From the NCBI RefSeq assembly GCF_022749195.1, contig NZ_CP094226.1:1080001-1144000 (forward strand): a DNA stretch of 64,000 nt. The letters are read 5' to 3'. The translations under genes and the position numbers were made by a program. Positions within the stretch are counted from its first letter, which is position 1. The number at the start of each line of letters is the position of its first letter. Below are positions 20,330 through 29,311 of this stretch, one piece after another. The DNA comes from Streptococcus oralis (GTDB lineage: Bacteria; Bacillota; Bacilli; Lactobacillales; Streptococcaceae). The notes beneath the pieces are model-generated. The model saw only the letters and a program-made list of their open reading frames with translations. It was not told the origin of the DNA and searched no databases.

Positions 20330-21040
20330 CTAGTTTACCAATGAATCTAAAAATGCATACAGCTTTGCATTCATTTCAGAATAATCGTTTCCACGTAATT
20401 CTTCTGGTGTTTGAACAAAAGGCAACTTTTCACTTTGCTCTCTTAATTTCTCCTCACCATCCGCAGTAATTAAAAGTTTTACTGCGTCTGGATCAAATTC
20501 CAAATGAGCCTGAAAGGCATAATGTTTTGAACTGAAGCGAATAATTTGGCGTGGACAACCTTGACTGGTCGCTAAGACGACAGCTTCATCTGTCAGCCCT
20601 GGCATATCACCGTGCCAGTGGCCGGTTTCTATGTTTTTTCCGAACAAGCTGACATGAGGATCTGTTAGACCTTGCATCGTCAATGTCACAGGATAAACGC
20701 CGATCTCGCGCTCAGGACTGTGCTCATACTCCGCACCATAGGCAACAGACAGGAGTTGCGCACCAAGACAGACACCAACAATATAAATATCTGCTGCAAT
20801 CGCTTCTTTCATAAAAGCAAGCTCAGCCTTTGGATCATAGTATGGGAAGTTTTCTCTATCCTCATCAGGTGATTGAGGACCACCCATGACAATCAGAAAA
20901 TCAATCCCGTCAATTGTTTCAGGAAGAGGTTCTTTTTCATAAACCTTTGTTGATGTAATTTGATGACCTCGTTCTATAGCCCATTTTAGATATGCGCCTG
21001 GAACCTCAAATGTCTCATGTAAAATAAAGTGAACTCTCAT
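20330..21040 (-). CDS. Class I glutamine amidotransferase-like protein (GMP-synthase-type GATase1)
   Basis: Stand-alone glutamine amidotransferase-fold protein of unknown substrate. 236 residues, with FLIVMGGPQSPDEDRENFPYY near residue 65, the nucleophile elbow IVGVCLGAQLLSVAYGA (Cys near 100), and the His/Glu pair in YAFQAHLEFDPD near 180, so a complete Cys-His-Glu triad is present. ATG 21040 (MRVHFILHETFE) lies four bases after the punA stop; the longer frame overlaps punA. It is inserted between two purine nucleoside phosphorylases, so a purine-related or gamma-glutamyl hydrolase role is possible but unproven. Confidence 0.8.
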   Translation of the reverse strand: MRVHFILHETFEVPGAYLKWAIERGHQITSTKVYEKEPLPETIDGIDFLIVMGGPQSPDEDRENFPYYDPKAELAFMKEAIAADIYIVGVCLGAQLLSVAYGAEYEHSPEREIGVYPVTLTMQGLTDPHVSLFGKNIETGHWHGDMPGLTDEAVVLATSQGCPRQIIRFSSKHYAFQAHLEFDPDAVKLLITADGEEKLREQSEKLPFVQTPEELRGNDYSEMNAKLYAFLDSLVN

Positions 21041-21044
21041 GACA

Positions 21045-21854
21045 TTACAATTCAGCAAGAATCGCTTTAAGCAAACCTTTGAAGTCACCTTTGACACGCT
21101 CTGTCACTTCCACAACTTCCTCGTGGTTAAGTTCTTCTTGGAATCCTGCAGCATGGTTAGTAATACATGAAATACCGAGAACTTTCAAGCCTGAGTGAGC
21201 GGCTACAATCACTTCAGGAACAGTGGACATACCAACTGCATCTGCCCCCAATGTCTTATAGGCACGAATTTCTGCAGGTGTTTCATAAGTCGGACCGGTT
21301 ACACCGATATAGACACCTTCATCAAGCTTGATACCGAGTTTTTTAGCCACTTCATGGGCAGTAACACGGTATTCTGGTGTGTAGGCTTTAGACATATCAG
21401 GGAAACGTGGACCAAAGTCATCCAAGTTTTCACCCATTAATGGGTTTTGCCCCGTCATATTGATATGGTCTGAGATAGCCATCAAGGTACCAGGACCATA
21501 GCCAATACCACCAGCTGCATTGGTTACAATGACACCTTCACATCCGAGTACTTTCATTACACGTACTGGGAAAGTCACGACTTCAAGAGGATTGCCTTCG
21601 TAGAAATGGAAGCGTCCTTGAAGAGCCAAGACCTTGCGCCCTGCAAGTTCACCATATACCAATTTACCAGCGTGCCCAACTACTGTAGAGCGGCCCCAGT
21701 TTGGAATGTCTGCATAATCTACTACAACTGGATTTTCGATTTCTTCAGCCAATTCTCCAAGTCCTGATCCAAGGATTAGACCGAACTCAGGCGCTTGGAT
21801 TCCCTTGTCTTTCAGGAAAGCAGCTGTTTCCTTGATTTTATCTAAAAATGTCAT
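21045..21854 (-). CDS. punA: Purine nucleoside phosphorylase, inosine/guanosine type
   Basis: Trimeric NP-I enzyme that phosphorolyses inosine and guanosine. 269 residues with LILGSGLGELAEEI at 26-39, VGHAGKLVYGELAGRKVLALQGRFHFYEG (phosphate and His sites) near 60-88, TNAAGGIGYGPGTLMAISDHINMTG near 112 and VGMSTVPEVIVA near 195. ATG 21854 has AAGGAG. It complements DeoD, which handles adenosine, in the same run, and its start overlaps the stop of the DUF1697 gene by four bases. Confidence 0.93.
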   Translation of the reverse strand: MTFLDKIKETAAFLKDKGIQAPEFGLILGSGLGELAEEIENPVVVDYADIPNWGRSTVVGHAGKLVYGELAGRKVLALQGRFHFYEGNPLEVVTFPVRVMKVLGCEGVIVTNAAGGIGYGPGTLMAISDHINMTGQNPLMGENLDDFGPRFPDMSKAYTPEYRVTAHEVAKKLGIKLDEGVYIGVTGPTYETPAEIRAYKTLGADAVGMSTVPEVIVAAHSGLKVLGISCITNHAAGFQEELNHEEVVEVTERVKGDFKGLLKAILAEL

Positions 21855-22411
21855 TGTGTGTCTCCTTTATTATTTTTTAACATTTGACCGATTTTGTCAA
21901 AAGTTTTAGCATTGCGAATGGTGATGTTGCGATAAAAAGGCATCTTGAGCAAGTACTTATGATAGGCAGTTGCATAGTAGGATTCCTCTGAGATTTTCCC
22001 CCAGAAAATCCCAAGTCTTCCAAAATGAACCACTTCATCTTTCAGTGCCAAACTGTTCACTTTCTCGATGACTTGATCCACATCCAAGCCCTCCGTGTAG
22101 AAGAGCACATCCTTTCGTGCCAAATCTTTGGTCCACCATTCAGGCAGATTTTCAAGTTCCGCTTCAAAGTCCTCAAGACTCAGCAAGGAAAAGCTCTGAA
22201 TAAATGGATAATGGACTGCAAAGAAATCCTCTAACTTTTCAACCAATTGGGCTTTGGCATCTGTCGAAGTAAAGAAAATATTGCCACTGTTGATGTAGGT
22301 TTCAACCTTTTCCAGTCCCAACTCTGTCAGTTCTTGACGAAGTTGCGCCATAACAACCTTATTCTTCCCACCGACATTAATGCCCCTAACCAGTAAAGCA
22401 TAGTGTGTCAT
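21851..22411 (-). CDS. DUF1697 family protein
   Basis: Conserved protein of unknown function. 186 residues with the DUF1697 N-terminal signature YALLVRGINVGGKNKVVMAQLR and the ETYINSGNIFF strand near residue 40, followed by a mixed alpha/beta domain. No signal peptide or membrane segment. It is tightly packed between deoB (one base gap) and punA (four-base ATGA-type overlap), so it is translated with nucleoside catabolism enzymes; a role there is inferred from position only. Confidence 0.88.
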   Translation of the reverse strand: MTHYALLVRGINVGGKNKVVMAQLRQELTELGLEKVETYINSGNIFFTSTDAKAQLVEKLEDFFAVHYPFIQSFSLLSLEDFEAELENLPEWWTKDLARKDVLFYTEGLDVDQVIEKVNSLALKDEVVHFGRLGIFWGKISEESYYATAYHKYLLKMPFYRNITIRNAKTFDKIGQMLKNNKGDTQ

Positions 22412-22412
22412 C

Positions 22413-23624
22413 TTATACCAATTTATCTAAGAAACTTTCCCCAATCATGGCAGTTTCCACACCAAAGTTATCCGCAACTGTCACTGAGATATCTGCAAAA
22501 TGTCCAACTGGAATGACACCATTTCCTTTAAAGGAAGGACTGTAAGCCAAAAGTGGAATATATTCGCGAGTGTGGTCTGTTCCTGCATAGGTTGGGTCAT
22601 TTCCATGGTCCGCAGTAATCAAAAGAAGGTCATTTTCTCTCATAGCTGCGATAATTTCAGGCAAGCGCTCATCAAACTCATGCAAGCAATCACGGTAACC
22701 ATGAGCATTGCGACGGTGGCCGTAAAGGGCATCAAAGTCCACCAAGTTTGTGAAAGAGAATCCTTTTTCAAACTCAGCAAGTCCCATGGTCTTCAAAAGT
22801 GTATCAATTCCGTGGCTGTTTGACTTGTTGTGGCCCATGTCATGATTGATACCCGCACCGTTAAAAATGTCATTGATTTTACCAACAGCGTACGTATCGA
22901 TGCCAGCTTCGTTCAATTTATCCAAAACAGTTGGTGCAAATGGGGAAACGGCCAAGTCACGACGGTTAGCTGTACGAGTGAAGTTTCCTGGCTCGCCAAC
23001 ATACGGACGGGCAATGATACGACCTAAAAGGGCAGGACGCTCAAGGGTAATCGAACGCGCGTATTCACAGATACGGTACAATTCATCCAAAGGAATAATG
23101 TCTTCGTGGGCAGCAATCTGCAAAACAGGGTCAGCTGAAGTATAGATAATCAACTCTCCAGTTTCCATTTGACGTGGTCCGAAATCATCGATAACAGCCG
23201 TACCTGAGTAAGGTTTGTTGGCTTCACGAATGACCTTACGTCCTGAAAATTCTTCGATTTTTGTCAAGATTTCTTCTGGGAATCCGTTCCAGAAAGTATC
23301 GAAAGGCTCGGTAATATTGAGTCCCATGATTTCCCAGTGACCAGTCATGGTGTCCTTACCAAGGGAAACTTCTTCCAATTTTGTTGCATAACCTGTTGGA
23401 TTGCTTTCAGCTGGTACAGTCTTAAGCGGCGTTTCGCGAGGAATATTTCCTAGACCGATTTTGGCCATGTTTGGCACATTCAAACCAACTGTTTTTGAAA
23501 TGTGTCCCAATGTGTCAGAAGCTCCATCTGGAACTCCTGCATTGACAAAGTTATTAGCATCTGGTGCTGCACCGATTCCTACAGAATCCAATACCACCAA
23601 GTGAATACGATTAAATTTTGACAT
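22413..23624 (-). CDS. deoB: Phosphopentomutase
   Basis: Interconverts (deoxy)ribose 1-phosphate and 5-phosphate, linking the phosphorylases to central metabolism. 403 residues of the alkaline-phosphatase fold: [14 protein letters not shown] near residue 10 (metal Asp), [13 protein letters not shown] near 88 (phosphorylated Thr), and [21 protein letters not shown] near 337 (metal His/Asp). rpiA is 23 bases upstream, so ribose 5-phosphate made here can be isomerised by the next enzyme. Confidence 0.97.
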   Translation of the reverse strand: MSKFNRIHLVVLDSVGIGAAPDANNFVNAGVPDGASDTLGHISKTVGLNVPNMAKIGLGNIPRETPLKTVPAESNPTGYATKLEEVSLGKDTMTGHWEIMGLNITEPFDTFWNGFPEEILTKIEEFSGRKVIREANKPYSGTAVIDDFGPRQMETGELIIYTSADPVLQIAAHEDIIPLDELYRICEYARSITLERPALLGRIIARPYVGEPGNFTRTANRRDLAVSPFAPTVLDKLNEAGIDTYAVGKINDIFNGAGINHDMGHNKSNSHGIDTLLKTMGLAEFEKGFSFTNLVDFDALYGHRRNAHGYRDCLHEFDERLPEIIAAMRENDLLLITADHGNDPTYAGTDHTREYIPLLAYSPSFKGNGVIPVGHFADISVTVADNFGVETAMIGESFLDKLV

Positions 23625-23647
23625 AGTATGTCTCCTTATTACTTTGA

Positions 23648-24331
23648 TTAGTTTGCTTTTGTTGAAGTTAAAATCTGAACTCCTTCTCGTCCAGCTACGA
23701 TAACCTTATCCACCATTTGGTTAAACAAGCCGTGCTCTACGACACCAACGACATGGTCCAACTCTTGCCCAAAGGCAATTGGATCTTCAATGACATCCAA
23801 GGCAAGATCAATGATAAAGTTCTGCATATCGGTCACAAAACGTTGACCGTCTTTTTCACGGAAACTTGGTTTGTAGCCAGCTCGCTCAAACCGACGAAAG
23901 ACCTGTTCTGCACCATACTGAATCACTTCTACTGGCAATTTAAAAGCACCTAGTTTCTCTACTAGTTTGCTTTCATCTACCACCCAAATGTATTCTTTTG
24001 AGGGCGTTGCCACAACCTTCTCCATCAGAAGGGCACCACCTCCGCCTTTGATTCCATTAAACTGGCTATCTACTTCATCCGCCCCGTCAACCGTCACATC
24101 AACAAAATCCACTTGATCAATCGACTTGAGCGGGATGTTAAGTCCTTCAGCCTGTTTACTAGTCACACTGGAAGTTGTCACAGCAGTAATCTGCAAACCT
24201 TCTTCCTTGATCCGACGACCTACTTCCTCTACGAAATAGTAGGCAGTAGAGCCTGTTCCCAGACCGACTACCATGCCATCCTTGACAAACTCAGCAGCCT
24301 TGATACCTGCCATCTTTTTCAGATTCTCCAC
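23648..24331 (-). CDS. rpiA: Ribose-5-phosphate isomerase A
   Basis: Isomerises ribose 5-phosphate and ribulose 5-phosphate. 227 residues with [14 protein letters not shown] near residue 23, [28 protein letters not shown] near 75-102 (catalytic Asp and Lys), and [10 protein letters not shown] near 118. First gene of the nucleoside salvage run rpiA-deoB-DUF1697-punA-GATase-deoD. The upstream region holds an AT-rich promoter zone next to the terminator of the following transcription unit. Confidence 0.97.
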   Translation of the reverse strand: MENLKKMAGIKAAEFVKDGMVVGLGTGSTAYYFVEEVGRRIKEEGLQITAVTTSSVTSKQAEGLNIPLKSIDQVDFVDVTVDGADEVDSQFNGIKGGGGALLMEKVVATPSKEYIWVVDESKLVEKLGAFKLPVEVIQYGAEQVFRRFERAGYKPSFREKDGQRFVTDMQNFIIDLALDVIEDPIAFGQELDHVVGVVEHGLFNQMVDKVIVAGREGVQILTSTKAN

Positions 24332-24401
24332 TTAAACACCTCCATTAAAGAGCTATTTTTATTATAACATGTATCCGTTTTTATTTCATGGATACACTGG
24401 A

Positions 24402-24430
24402 AAAACCCGAACATTTTTATTTCGGGTTTT
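24402..24430 (-). terminator. Terminator after the U32 gene
   Basis: AAAACCCGAA (24402-24411) pairs with TTCGGGTTTT (24421-24430), loop of nine bases. It lies seven bases after the 24437 stop and reads out into the rpiA promoter region; a shorter dyad (GTATCC / GGATAC, 24371-24395) follows in that region. Confidence 0.8.
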
Positions 24431-24436
24431 GGTGTC

Positions 24437-25366
24437 CTATTTAACCATATCAGGATCGTAATCATAGAATCCTGTGTCGAGGAAACGGTTTTTAGGGTGT
24501 AACTTGCGCACTTCCTCATCTAACAAGAAGGCTTGGTCATGGCTAAAGTTACCCTCTTGAATCAAGCCACGCGCCTGAATAAAGAGTTTAGCAATCTCCA
24601 CAAAGTTCTGACCTGGTGTGTAGAGTCCCTCTAGCTTCCAGTGAGTGAAACCATGTTCTACCAACTCTGTCAATTTAGTCATCAAATCAAGGTCGTTATT
24701 TGCAAAGATGTGGGTACCATGATTGTCTTCAAAGATGGAATAGTGACTTTCTGGGTCACTCGGCTCTGCCAAGAAGAGGTCACGTTTACGCGTCTTTTCA
24801 TCATCGATATGCGTAAAGTTATAGTAGTTTTGCAAGAGTGGACGCTTAGAATGGTGGATGACACTAGCTCCGTAAACCAATACTTCAGCAGGAATTTCCA
24901 AAATCTCAGGCATCTTGAAGAGTTCAGCAGATGGAATTTCACGCGCCAAAACCGCCTCAGATGCGCCAGCCTTTTGACCCCAGAAGTTAATCTGACGACT
25001 ACTTGTCACCATGGTTGAAGCATCGTAGATGGTCTTAAAGGAATAACCATCGCGATTGACAACGTAAAAGACACCTGCATCCCCAACAGTAATATAGTCT
25101 GTCTTAATTTCTTCCAAGAAGTCTAGGAAAGGCTTGATACGGTCCATCATATCTTGGTGCATGAGGGCATTAACCGCAACAATCAATTCTTTGCCTGCTT
25201 CATGAACCAACTTAGCAATGGTGCGTAACTCTTCATAGCTAAAGGTTGTTGGCAGACGAAGGCCAAAATCTTTCTCACCGACGTAGATACGGTCTACGCC
25301 AGCTTCGAGTAGTTGTTCAACTTGTTCAATACTTTCAGCAGTTGCTGTAATGATAATCTTTTCCAT
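24437..25366 (-). CDS. Peptidase U32 family protein (YrrN/TrhP-like)
   Basis: Member of the U32 'peptidase' family, whose characterised members act on tRNA wobble uridine (prephenate-dependent 5-hydroxyuridine) rather than as clear proteases. 309 residues starting MEKIIITATAESIEQVEQLLEAGVDRIYVGEKDFGLR. A TIM-barrel pattern runs through AVNALMHQDMMD, YITVGDAGVFYVV and the segment LVYGASVIHHSKRPLLQNY. It is the length of the short YrrN-type paralogue; the longer YrrO-type partner is not adjacent. A single-gene unit with its own terminator. Exact substrate uncertain. Confidence 0.78.
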   Translation of the reverse strand: MEKIIITATAESIEQVEQLLEAGVDRIYVGEKDFGLRLPTTFSYEELRTIAKLVHEAGKELIVAVNALMHQDMMDRIKPFLDFLEEIKTDYITVGDAGVFYVVNRDGYSFKTIYDASTMVTSSRQINFWGQKAGASEAVLAREIPSAELFKMPEILEIPAEVLVYGASVIHHSKRPLLQNYYNFTHIDDEKTRKRDLFLAEPSDPESHYSIFEDNHGTHIFANNDLDLMTKLTELVEHGFTHWKLEGLYTPGQNFVEIAKLFIQARGLIQEGNFSHDQAFLLDEEVRKLHPKNRFLDTGFYDYDPDMVK

Positions 25367-25456
25367 AAGAAAAATTATACCACATTTCTCAAAAATCAGC
25401 TATGGGTACTGAGAGTTTCACAAAAAGTTAAACTTGTTTCTATCTTTCCCAATCAA

Positions 25457-25485
25457 AAAGTGAACAGTAACTTGTACCATTCACT
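25457..25485 (-). terminator. Terminator after the ABC transporter genes
   Basis: AGTGAA (25459-25464) pairs with TTCACT (25479-25484), followed on the minus strand by TTTTTG. It lies just after the ATP-binding gene stop at 25491. Confidence 0.6.
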
Positions 25486-25490
25486 CTATT

Positions 25491-26171
25491 TTATGCATGT
25501 GTTTCTTCAACTAGGTGGCCATCGTTCATGACATAAATACGATCAACCTTATCAAGAAGGCGAGTATCATGCGTAATCATAACAACTCCTCTACCTTGTT
25601 CATGGGCAATGGCAGCCAGCATCTCCGTTACTTGGTAAGCACGCTCGGTATCAAGACTGGCTGTCGGCTCATCTGCAAGAACGATACTCGGATTGTTATA
25701 AAGCGCTCTAGCAATCGCGGCACGTTGACGTTCGCCACCCGATAGAGCCTTGGGATACTGATTCTGGACCTTTTCCAAATCCAACAAGTCAAATAGCTCT
25801 TTTCGGTCACTTTTACTATTTTTTCCCTTATCCAGTCTGTCTATCAAGTCAAGCTGTTCCTTGACCGTTAGAAAAGGAATTAGGTTTGAAGCCTGGAGAA
25901 TGAAACCAAACTCTCTAAAACGGAGGTCTGTTTTTTCCTTCTCCGTCAAACTGCCTGTTTCCTTCCCCTTTACTAGAATCTTTCCACTCGATGCTTCCTG
26001 AAGTTGTCCTAGAGTTGTTAGAAAGGTTGTCTTGCCAGAGCCAGAAGGTCCAACAATAGCTACGAACTCTCCCGCATTTAGCTGAAAATTCGTCTCATGC
26101 AGGGCAACGACTTTCATCTTTCCTTCCCCGTAGGTTTTTGTCACTTGATTCATTTCAATCAATGCTGTCAT
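25491..26171 (-). CDS. ABC transporter ATP-binding protein (MacB/LolD/YknY type)
   Basis: ATPase of a MacB-type exporter. 226 residues with Walker A GPSGSGKTTF near residue 40, Q-loop LQAS, signature LSGGERQRAAIARAL near 138, Walker B SIVLADEPTASLD near 160 and the switch His in VMITHD. ATG 26171 is preceded by AAGGAG; it overlaps the last codons of the permease gene by 15 bases but in another frame. With the permease it forms a two-gene exporter; substrate unknown (such pairs export peptides, lipids or antimicrobials). Confidence 0.9.
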   Translation of the reverse strand: MTALIEMNQVTKTYGEGKMKVVALHETNFQLNAGEFVAIVGPSGSGKTTFLTTLGQLQEASSGKILVKGKETGSLTEKEKTDLRFREFGFILQASNLIPFLTVKEQLDLIDRLDKGKNSKSDRKELFDLLDLEKVQNQYPKALSGGERQRAAIARALYNNPSIVLADEPTASLDTERAYQVTEMLAAIAHEQGRGVVMITHDTRLLDKVDRIYVMNDGHLVEETHA

Positions 26172-26184
26172 ACTATTCTCCTTA

Positions 26185-27240
26185 TCATTCTGCAATCGCA
26201 GTAATCGGGTCCACCTTTAGCAAGCGTGGAAGTGAAATGACACCACCTAGAAGGGCCATCAAGGAAATTACCAAACTTAGGACAGAGTAGGCTATCCAAC
26301 TTGGATAGAAAAAGAAGGTAGCTGGTAAGACTAAAATCACTCCTCCAATTGCCAGCAAGGCTAAAGCAATCCCCATACCAGCTAGGAGGAAGATTTGACA
26401 GAACAGAGACCATACAATGGTTTTGATCTGTATCCCCTGAGCCCTCATTATTCCATAAAGACCTAGTTTTTGGATGGTAATGATATAAACAAAAATTCCC
26501 ACAATCAAGCCTGTAATGACAATCATAGCAAGAATCATTCCTGAAAATACATTAACCTGAGGTGTGTAACCAGGAATTTTCGATATCATTTTTGGAATGG
26601 AAATCTGTTTCAGACCATCCCCGACCACTTCTATATCATTTTTCAATACCAAGGCAGAGACGGAACGATTGGCTTTCAAGGTTCCTTGTAAGGTCCAATA
26701 AGTTGTCAGACTCGTAAAGACAACTGGCTCGGTGAAAAATTTATTTCCTTGAGTCAAGCCTACGATCTTGTAACTTGCCTCGCTTCCATTGAGCTGAATG
26801 GCATCGCCTAGCTTCATCCCATAGTTCTCAAAAGACTGATCCACGACAACCTCATCATCCCCTTCTGGGTACCTTCCCTCCGTCAAACTAGGAGAGATAA
26901 AAGAGTCCCAGTCTTGAGCAAAAATGGAAACATTGACCTTTTCACTACCATCAACTAGATTGGTTACAGCGAACATATAGCCCAATGGAGCAGCCTCTTC
27001 AGAACTCTTGTCCTTGTAGTCCTTTTCAGGAATAAAGGATGCCGTCAAATTATCATTTGCGTAGTCGGATAAAACGACACCCGTCGCTTGCCAATTATCA
27101 ATAGCTGCTCGGTTGTTTCGCACAAGACCAAGAGCTAGACTGGTCATAAAAAAGACCATAAAAGCGATAAGAAAAATGGTAGTTAGAATCAAACTATATC
27201 GAAGTTTGTTTCGTAATATCTCTTTGATAGCAAGATACAT
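26185..27240 (-). CDS. ABC transporter permease (FtsX/MacB-like)
   Basis: FtsX-family permease of 351 residues. One membrane segment at about 16-38 is followed by a roughly 200-residue extracytoplasmic domain (FIPEKDYKDKSSEEAAPLGYMF ... VVGLTQGNKFF) and three C-terminal membrane segments (about 235-345), with VDPITAIAE at the end as in MacB/DevC proteins. The GGAG before ATG 27240 lies within the end of a 25-codon ORF. No histidine kinase or regulator is adjacent apart from CiaRH across the divergent DUF3270 gene. Confidence 0.88.
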   Translation of the reverse strand: MYLAIKEILRNKLRYSLILTTIFLIAFMVFFMTSLALGLVRNNRAAIDNWQATGVVLSDYANDNLTASFIPEKDYKDKSSEEAAPLGYMFAVTNLVDGSEKVNVSIFAQDWDSFISPSLTEGRYPEGDDEVVVDQSFENYGMKLGDAIQLNGSEASYKIVGLTQGNKFFTEPVVFTSLTTYWTLQGTLKANRSVSALVLKNDIEVVGDGLKQISIPKMISKIPGYTPQVNVFSGMILAMIVITGLIVGIFVYIITIQKLGLYGIMRAQGIQIKTIVWSLFCQIFLLAGMGIALALLAIGGVILVLPATFFFYPSWIAYSVLSLVISLMALLGGVISLPRLLKVDPITAIAE

Positions 27241-27242
27241 GC

Positions 27243-27320
27243 TTATCTCCTTTTACTTTTCCCAGAGGTAGCAAGAATGCCACCCAGTCCAATAGACAGA
27301 ATCTCTGTCCTTCCATCCAT
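27243..27320 (-). CDS. Possible 25-residue leader peptide of the ABC exporter
   Basis: Short open frame from ATG 27320 to TAA at 27243, two bases before the permease ATG. AGGAG lies nine bases before its start and its last codons contain the permease ribosome site, so the two would be translationally coupled. The peptide begins MDGRTEILSIGLGGILA and ends basic (SGKSKRR). It is not recognised; it could be a leader peptide, a small exported peptide, or a chance frame. It has no match I can name. Confidence 0.35.
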   Translation of the reverse strand: MDGRTEILSIGLGGILATSGKSKRR

Positions 27321-27422
27321 TCAAAACAACTCCTACCAATACTCTTCAAAAGTATCCAGGTAGCAACTTAACAAATCATCTTAGGAAAAGGCCTCAGCTT
27401 GCTATCAATTTATATAAGTTAT

Positions 27423-27462
27423 CCTTACCTTTCTCAGTATATTTATAATAGAGAAAGTTAGG
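27423..27462. promoter_or_regulatory. Operator-like dyad between the ABC exporter and DUF3270
   Basis: CCTTACCTTTCTC (27423-27435) and GAGAAAGTTAGG (27451-27462) are inverted, with one inserted base, around an AT-only core (AGTATATTTATAATA) that contains TATAAT-like -10 sequences on both strands. This looks like a repressor or activator site over a promoter in the 385-base gap between the exporter (minus) and DUF3270 (plus). The rest of the gap shows only AT-rich promoter-like sequence, including ATAAAAAATGATAAAATAG before DUF3270. No CiaR double TTTAAG repeat was found here. Confidence 0.5.
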
Positions 27463-27625
27463 TCATCTGTTTTAAGTGTAACATCCATGCTATCATTTTC
27501 TCTAGTGGGTGTCAAGAAGAGAGACTTAGAAGTTGATAAGAGACTTTAGTAGTTTTGTAACAATTCTGTAATAATTCTCTGCATAAAAAATGATAAAATA
27601 GTTATGTACTGTTAAGGAGAGAATC

Positions 27626-27910
27626 ATGTCCGCAAGAAAACTAGAAGCTTATGAGTTTGAACAAGCTCCCGAATCGAAACAAACTCCGCTTTACCAAGAT
27701 TACACACCTGAAGCCCCAGTCGGCCCTAACCTAAAAGAGATTTTATTTTTTGTAAATATCGCTTGTTTCTGTATTTTTATGGCACTGTTTAGTTTTATCT
27801 TTTTAGCCTTAAAATTAAATACAGCTTTATCCTTTATCGCTGCAATGGGTCTTAGTTTCGCCCTTTTACAACTTCAACGAAAGATGATGAAACGAAAATT
27901 TTTAAAATAA
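27626..27910 (+). CDS. DUF3270 family small membrane protein
   Basis: 94 residues with an acidic soluble N-terminus (EAYEFEQAPESKQTPLYQDY), two adjacent hydrophobic segments (about residues 38-60 and 64-80) and a basic end (QRKMMKRKFLK). It matches the streptococcal DUF3270 family, of unknown function. ATG 27626 has AAGGAGAG. It is convergent with ciaH, a position I remember for the same gene next to ciaRH in pneumococcus. Confidence 0.85.
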   Translation: MSARKLEAYEFEQAPESKQTPLYQDYTPEAPVGPNLKEILFFVNIACFCIFMALFSFIFLALKLNTALSFIAAMGLSFALLQLQRKMMKRKFLK

Positions 27911-27911
27911 T

Positions 27912-27975
27912 GGTTGGTACTACTACCAACCTCTTTTCTAGTTATCAAAAAAGACAGTTATATAACTGTCTTTTT
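27912..27975. terminator. Two terminators between DUF3270 and ciaH
   Basis: First, GGTTGGTA-CTAC-TACCAACC followed by TCTTTT (27913-27938) ends DUF3270. Second, the perfect 28-base palindrome AAAAAGACAGTTAT / ATAACTGTCTTTTT (27948-27975), which overlaps the ciaH stop codon, can work in both directions. Confidence 0.9.
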
Positions 27976-29311
27976 ATTTATTCTTACGTTTTGAAGGAGA
28001 TTGAATAGCGATTTTAACTTCAAAAATTGTTCCTCTAGGTTTGTTATCTTTTACGCTAATCGTTCCTCGTAAGGCATCTACGATCTGCTTGGCCAAGGAT
28101 AGTCCAAGACCAAAGCCACCTTTCTGACGAGTTCTTGCCTTGTCTACACGATAAAAACGGTCAAAGATTTTCTTCTTGTCAGTAGCTGAGATTCCAATTC
28201 CGTTATCCGTTACTGTTAGATAGAGGTGACGATCTGTAGCATGAACTACGAACTCAATTTTCCCATCTTCTTCGGTATACTTGATGGCATTGTCAAATAA
28301 AATGGTCATGAGCTGTTTTAGGAGTAACTGATCGGTCATGAAGGGACGATAAATCCGATTTTCGTAGTTAAAAACTCGATCATTTTCAGAAGCAATCAAC
28401 TCATAGTTAGCAAAGGTCGTCTTAAAGAACTGTGGTGATACTTCTGCTATTACTGGTTTGATTCCATCATCGCGACGTGCAAGGTTGAGAAGATTGGTCG
28501 TGAGGAAGCGCATGTTGCGAACTTCTTCAAGACTGGAAGCGATACTTTCGCTGGATTCCATAATCGTTGCCTCTGGTTTTCGAAAGAGATTTTCCAAACG
28601 ATTTTGTAAAACGGCCAAAGGCGTTCTCAGTTCGTGACTCGCATTTTCAACAAAGGGCTTCTGCTTTTGCATGCTTTCCAGCAAGGGTTTGACACTGACG
28701 CGTGCCAAGTAAACACTGGCAATTAAAGACAGGAGCCAGAAACTAGCCATGACTACAACAATTAAATGCTCGTGATTTTGGCTGATTTGCTCGAGCTGGC
28801 TGGTATTGATTAAAACCGCCGCATATTTGACATTGCTTGAAACAGTGGACGAATTTGTTTCCATCAAAATCATCCGATAGGTTTCTTCCTGACCGTAGCT
28901 ATTGACAACTTGGATTTGGCGAATGTGATTCAACTCCTTTTTGTCCAGCTTGATCTTGTCCAAACCTAAAAAACGATTGCCCAGTAAGAGTTGGTTAAAA
29001 TCCTTGTCAAAGAGCAAGACTTCCGTATTGGAGCTGACATTGGGTTTGATTTCAGCCTTGTTGGCATCCGCTGTTGCTGGTTGAATATCCTTGACCTCTT
29101 CAGTTGCCCGATTCAGGGCTAACTGGATGACAGCTTGGGGACTGCTACTAAGGGCTTGGAGTTTTTCATCTACAGAAGTGTAGAGAATCGAGTGCATGAC
29201 CTGGAGGATAATCAAGGTCATAGCAGAGAAGATCAGTGTGAACACTCCAAAGTTTCGAATGAAATAGCTGAAATCATCTGCATACCATGTTTTTTTTAGT
29301 TTATTGAACAT
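27974..29311 (-). CDS. ciaH: Sensor histidine kinase CiaH
   Basis: Membrane kinase of the CiaRH system, which controls competence, beta-lactam tolerance and envelope stress in mitis-group streptococci. 445 residues: membrane segment about 23-43, extracytoplasmic sensor about 44-180, second segment about 183-203, H-box [11 protein letters not shown] with His226, then the ATPase boxes N ([13 protein letters not shown]), G1 (VTDNGIGIS), F (FDRFYRVD) and G2 ([11 protein letters not shown]). Its start overlaps the ciaR stop by 11 bases. Confidence 0.97.
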   Translation of the reverse strand: MFNKLKKTWYADDFSYFIRNFGVFTLIFSAMTLIILQVMHSILYTSVDEKLQALSSSPQAVIQLALNRATEEVKDIQPATADANKAEIKPNVSSNTEVLLFDKDFNQLLLGNRFLGLDKIKLDKKELNHIRQIQVVNSYGQEETYRMILMETNSSTVSSNVKYAAVLINTSQLEQISQNHEHLIVVVMASFWLLSLIASVYLARVSVKPLLESMQKQKPFVENASHELRTPLAVLQNRLENLFRKPEATIMESSESIASSLEEVRNMRFLTTNLLNLARRDDGIKPVIAEVSPQFFKTTFANYELIASENDRVFNYENRIYRPFMTDQLLLKQLMTILFDNAIKYTEEDGKIEFVVHATDRHLYLTVTDNGIGISATDKKKIFDRFYRVDKARTRQKGGFGLGLSLAKQIVDALRGTISVKDNKPRGTIFEVKIAIQSPSKRKNK

